Below are positions 11,917-13,256 of a stretch of 13,256 nt of DNA, one piece after another. The translations under genes and the position numbers were made by a program. This stretch comes from Erysipelotrichaceae bacterium. Its GTDB lineage: Bacteria; Bacillota_I; Bacilli_A; Erysipelotrichales; Erysipelotrichaceae. The notes under the pieces were generated by a model. The model ran no database searches. It saw only the letters and a list, made by a program, of their open reading frames with translations, and was not told where the DNA came from. Positions within the stretch are counted from its first letter, which is position 1; each line of letters begins with the position of its first letter. The DNA lies in the NCBI GenBank assembly GCA_017561615.1, contig JAFZBT010000013.1:1-13256 (forward strand), written 5' to 3'.

Positions 11917-13256
11917 ATGGAAAAGAAACAGAAGAAGATGTTATCGTCATTCACGATACTGATTCTCATGATCCTGGCGCTGGCCGTTCTTTCATGGATC
12001 GTCGCGCTGGCTTCACCGGACAGCGGTGTTACCCCCGCTTCCTTTGCGACCGTCATCAGATCGGTTGTCGACGGCTTCTCGGATGCTGCCGGTGCCGGTG
12101 CTGACCTGATCGCCTTCATCTTTGCCATCGGCGGCTTCTTAGGCATCGTCAAGGCTACCGGCGCTCTGGATGCCGGCATTGCCACCCTGGTCCGCAAGCT
12201 CAATGGCAGAGAAGAGATCCTGATCGCCGTGGTCATGTTCGTATTCTCCATCGGCGGAACCACCTACGGCATGTGTGAAGAGACCGTTCCCTTCTACATC
12301 ATGCTCGCCTCCACCATGGTCGCTGCCGGCATGGATACCCTGACCGGTGCGCTGGTCGTCGCCTTCGGCGCCGGTGTCGGTGTTCTTGGTTCAACCATCA
12401 ACCCGTTCTGCACCATGGCCGCCGTTGCCGCCTGCAACGACGTCGGTGTCGCCGTTGATACCGGCAAGATGATCGGCTTAGGCGTTGTCGTCTGGCTGAC
12501 TTCCTATGCCGTCGCTCTCTACTTCGTTCTGAAGTATGCCAAGAAGGTCAAGGCTGACAAGGGTTCAACCTTCCTGTCATTACAGGAACAGGAAGTCATG
12601 GAAAACGAATACTCCAAGAACTTCGACCTGCAGGGCAAGCTGCAGGGCAAGCAGAAGCTCGTCTTATGGTTATTCGCCCTGTCCTTCATCGTCATGATCT
12701 GCGGCTTCCTGCCCTGGGAAGACTATGGCATCAACATCTTCTCCGGCTGGTCCGAATTCATCATGGGCGAAGGCATCCCGATGGGATACTGGTACTTTGA
12801 CGAAGGCGCCGTGCTGTTCTTCGTCATGGCCATCGTCATCGGCATCATCTACGGCATGAAGGAAAAGCAGATCGTTGAGACCTTCATCGCCGGCTCCGCT
12901 GACCTGATCTCCGTCGCTCTGATCATCGCGGTCGCCAGAGGCGCCACCGTTCTGATGAGCAACACCGGCTTAGGTCCGTGGCTGGTCAATGTCATTGCCG
13001 GCATTCTGGAAGGCGTTCCGGGCTTCATCTATGCTCCGCTGGCCTACATCCTGTACCTGCCGCTGTCATTCCTGGTACCGTCAACTTCCGGTCTGGCCGG
13101 TCTGTCCATGCCGATCATGGGTCCGGTCACCTCACAGCTGGGCTTCTCCGTTGAAGTTCTGATTCTGATCTTCTCCGCTGCTAACGGCTTAATCAACCTG
13201 TTTGCCCCGACCGCGGGTGCTCTGATGGGCGGCTTACAGACAGCCAAGATCGAATA
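11917..13256 (+). CDS. arcD: YfcC/DcuC-family transporter, probable arginine/ornithine exchanger (3'-truncated)
   Basis: The frame is open to the last base, giving 446 codons; relatives have roughly 470-510 residues, so only the last helix or so is missing. It is a polytopic inner-membrane protein with many hydrophobic helices. Family hallmarks are SIGGTTYGMCEETVPFY at about 111-127, GAGVGVLGSTINPFC at about 152-166 and PSTSGLAGLSMPIMGP at about 388-403, the paired re-entrant-like signatures of YfcC/DcuC carriers. The streptococcal ArcD belongs to this family, not to the APC-type ArcD of Pseudomonas, which supports arginine uptake in exchange for ornithine here. The family also carries dicarboxylates and other solutes, so the substrate rests on context. 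GGGAGG lies 12 nt before the ATG. A second ATG at 11938 would be poorly spaced. Confidence 0.9.
   Translation, partial: MEKKQKKMLSSFTILILMILALAVLSWIVALASPDSGVTPASFATVIRSVVDGFSDAAGAGADLIAFIFAIGGFLGIVKATGALDAGIATLVRKLNGREEILIAVVMFVFSIGGTTYGMCEETVPFYIMLASTMVAAGMDTLTGALVVAFGAGVGVLGSTINPFCTMAAVAACNDVGVAVDTGKMIGLGVVVWLTSYAVALYFVLKYAKKVKADKGSTFLSLQEQEVMENEYSKNFDLQGKLQGKQKLVLWLFALSFIVMICGFLPWEDYGINIFSGWSEFIMGEGIPMGYWYFDEGAVLFFVMAIVIGIIYGMKEKQIVETFIAGSADLISVALIIAVARGATVLMSNTGLGPWLVNVIAGILEGVPGFIYAPLAYILYLPLSFLVPSTSGLAGLSMPIMGPVTSQLGFSVEVLILIFSAANGLINLFAPTAGALMGGLQTAKIE

Noticed and set aside
8629..13256. arc cluster considered as a transferred island such as ACME
   Set aside because: No recombinase, insertion sequence, attachment-site repeat or clear base-composition shift is visible at the visible edge, and the downstream end lies outside the window.
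1..13256. Search by eye for CRISPR arrays, tRNAs, rRNAs and riboswitches
   Set aside because: No regularly spaced repeats, cloverleaf-like sequences or recognisable riboswitch cores were found. The longest gene-free stretches (5359-5538 and 8442-8628) are explained by promoters and operators.

Overview
The window looks like a chromosomal segment of a low-to-moderate-GC member of the Bacillota. The support is strong purine-rich Shine-Dalgarno sites, lipoproteins with lipoboxes, a wall protein with an LPXTG-like tail, a cre-type (CcpA) operator, and an arginine deiminase cluster with a YfcC/DcuC-type transporter like that of streptococci. An Erysipelotrichia-like or clostridial host fits, but I cannot fix the genus. 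No rRNA, tRNA, CRISPR array, transposase or phage gene was seen.

Left part (1-4506): the window opens inside a fusion of a winged helix-turn-helix with a PfkB-fold sugar/nucleoside kinase whose catalytic GAGD motif appears to be lost. Two closely spaced genes follow: a GNAT acetyltransferase and an unrecognised 154-residue protein. A promoter within the end of that gene leads to a lipoprotein with a Cys-x5-Arg phosphatase domain. Next come a second lipoprotein with a cyclophilin-like domain and, with no spacer, a small membrane-anchored protein. A clear intrinsic terminator closes this block.

Middle part (4507-7170): two minus-strand genes, a small four-helix membrane protein followed by a minimal nucleotidyltransferase-like protein, diverge from a plus-strand 511-residue surface protein. 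That protein has two InlB-type B-repeats, an X2-like domain and a TPDTG sorting tail. It converges on a regulator gene, and a terminator hairpin for each strand lies between them.

Right part (7167-13256): a minus-strand AraC-family regulator with a cupin-like N-terminus and two complete AraC-type DNA-binding domains is divergently transcribed from arcA-arcB-arcC and a YfcC/DcuC-family transporter, which runs off the right edge. Together these would import arginine in exchange for ornithine and convert it by arginine deiminase, catabolic ornithine carbamoyltransferase and carbamate kinase to ornithine, ammonia, CO2 and ATP. The 187-bp divergent region holds a near-perfect cre palindrome, candidate promoters both ways, and three helically phased ACGAAAT-like repeats just upstream of the arcA -35. 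This suggests combined carbon-catabolite and AraC-type control. The regulator and its divergent control region are the most interesting part of the window.
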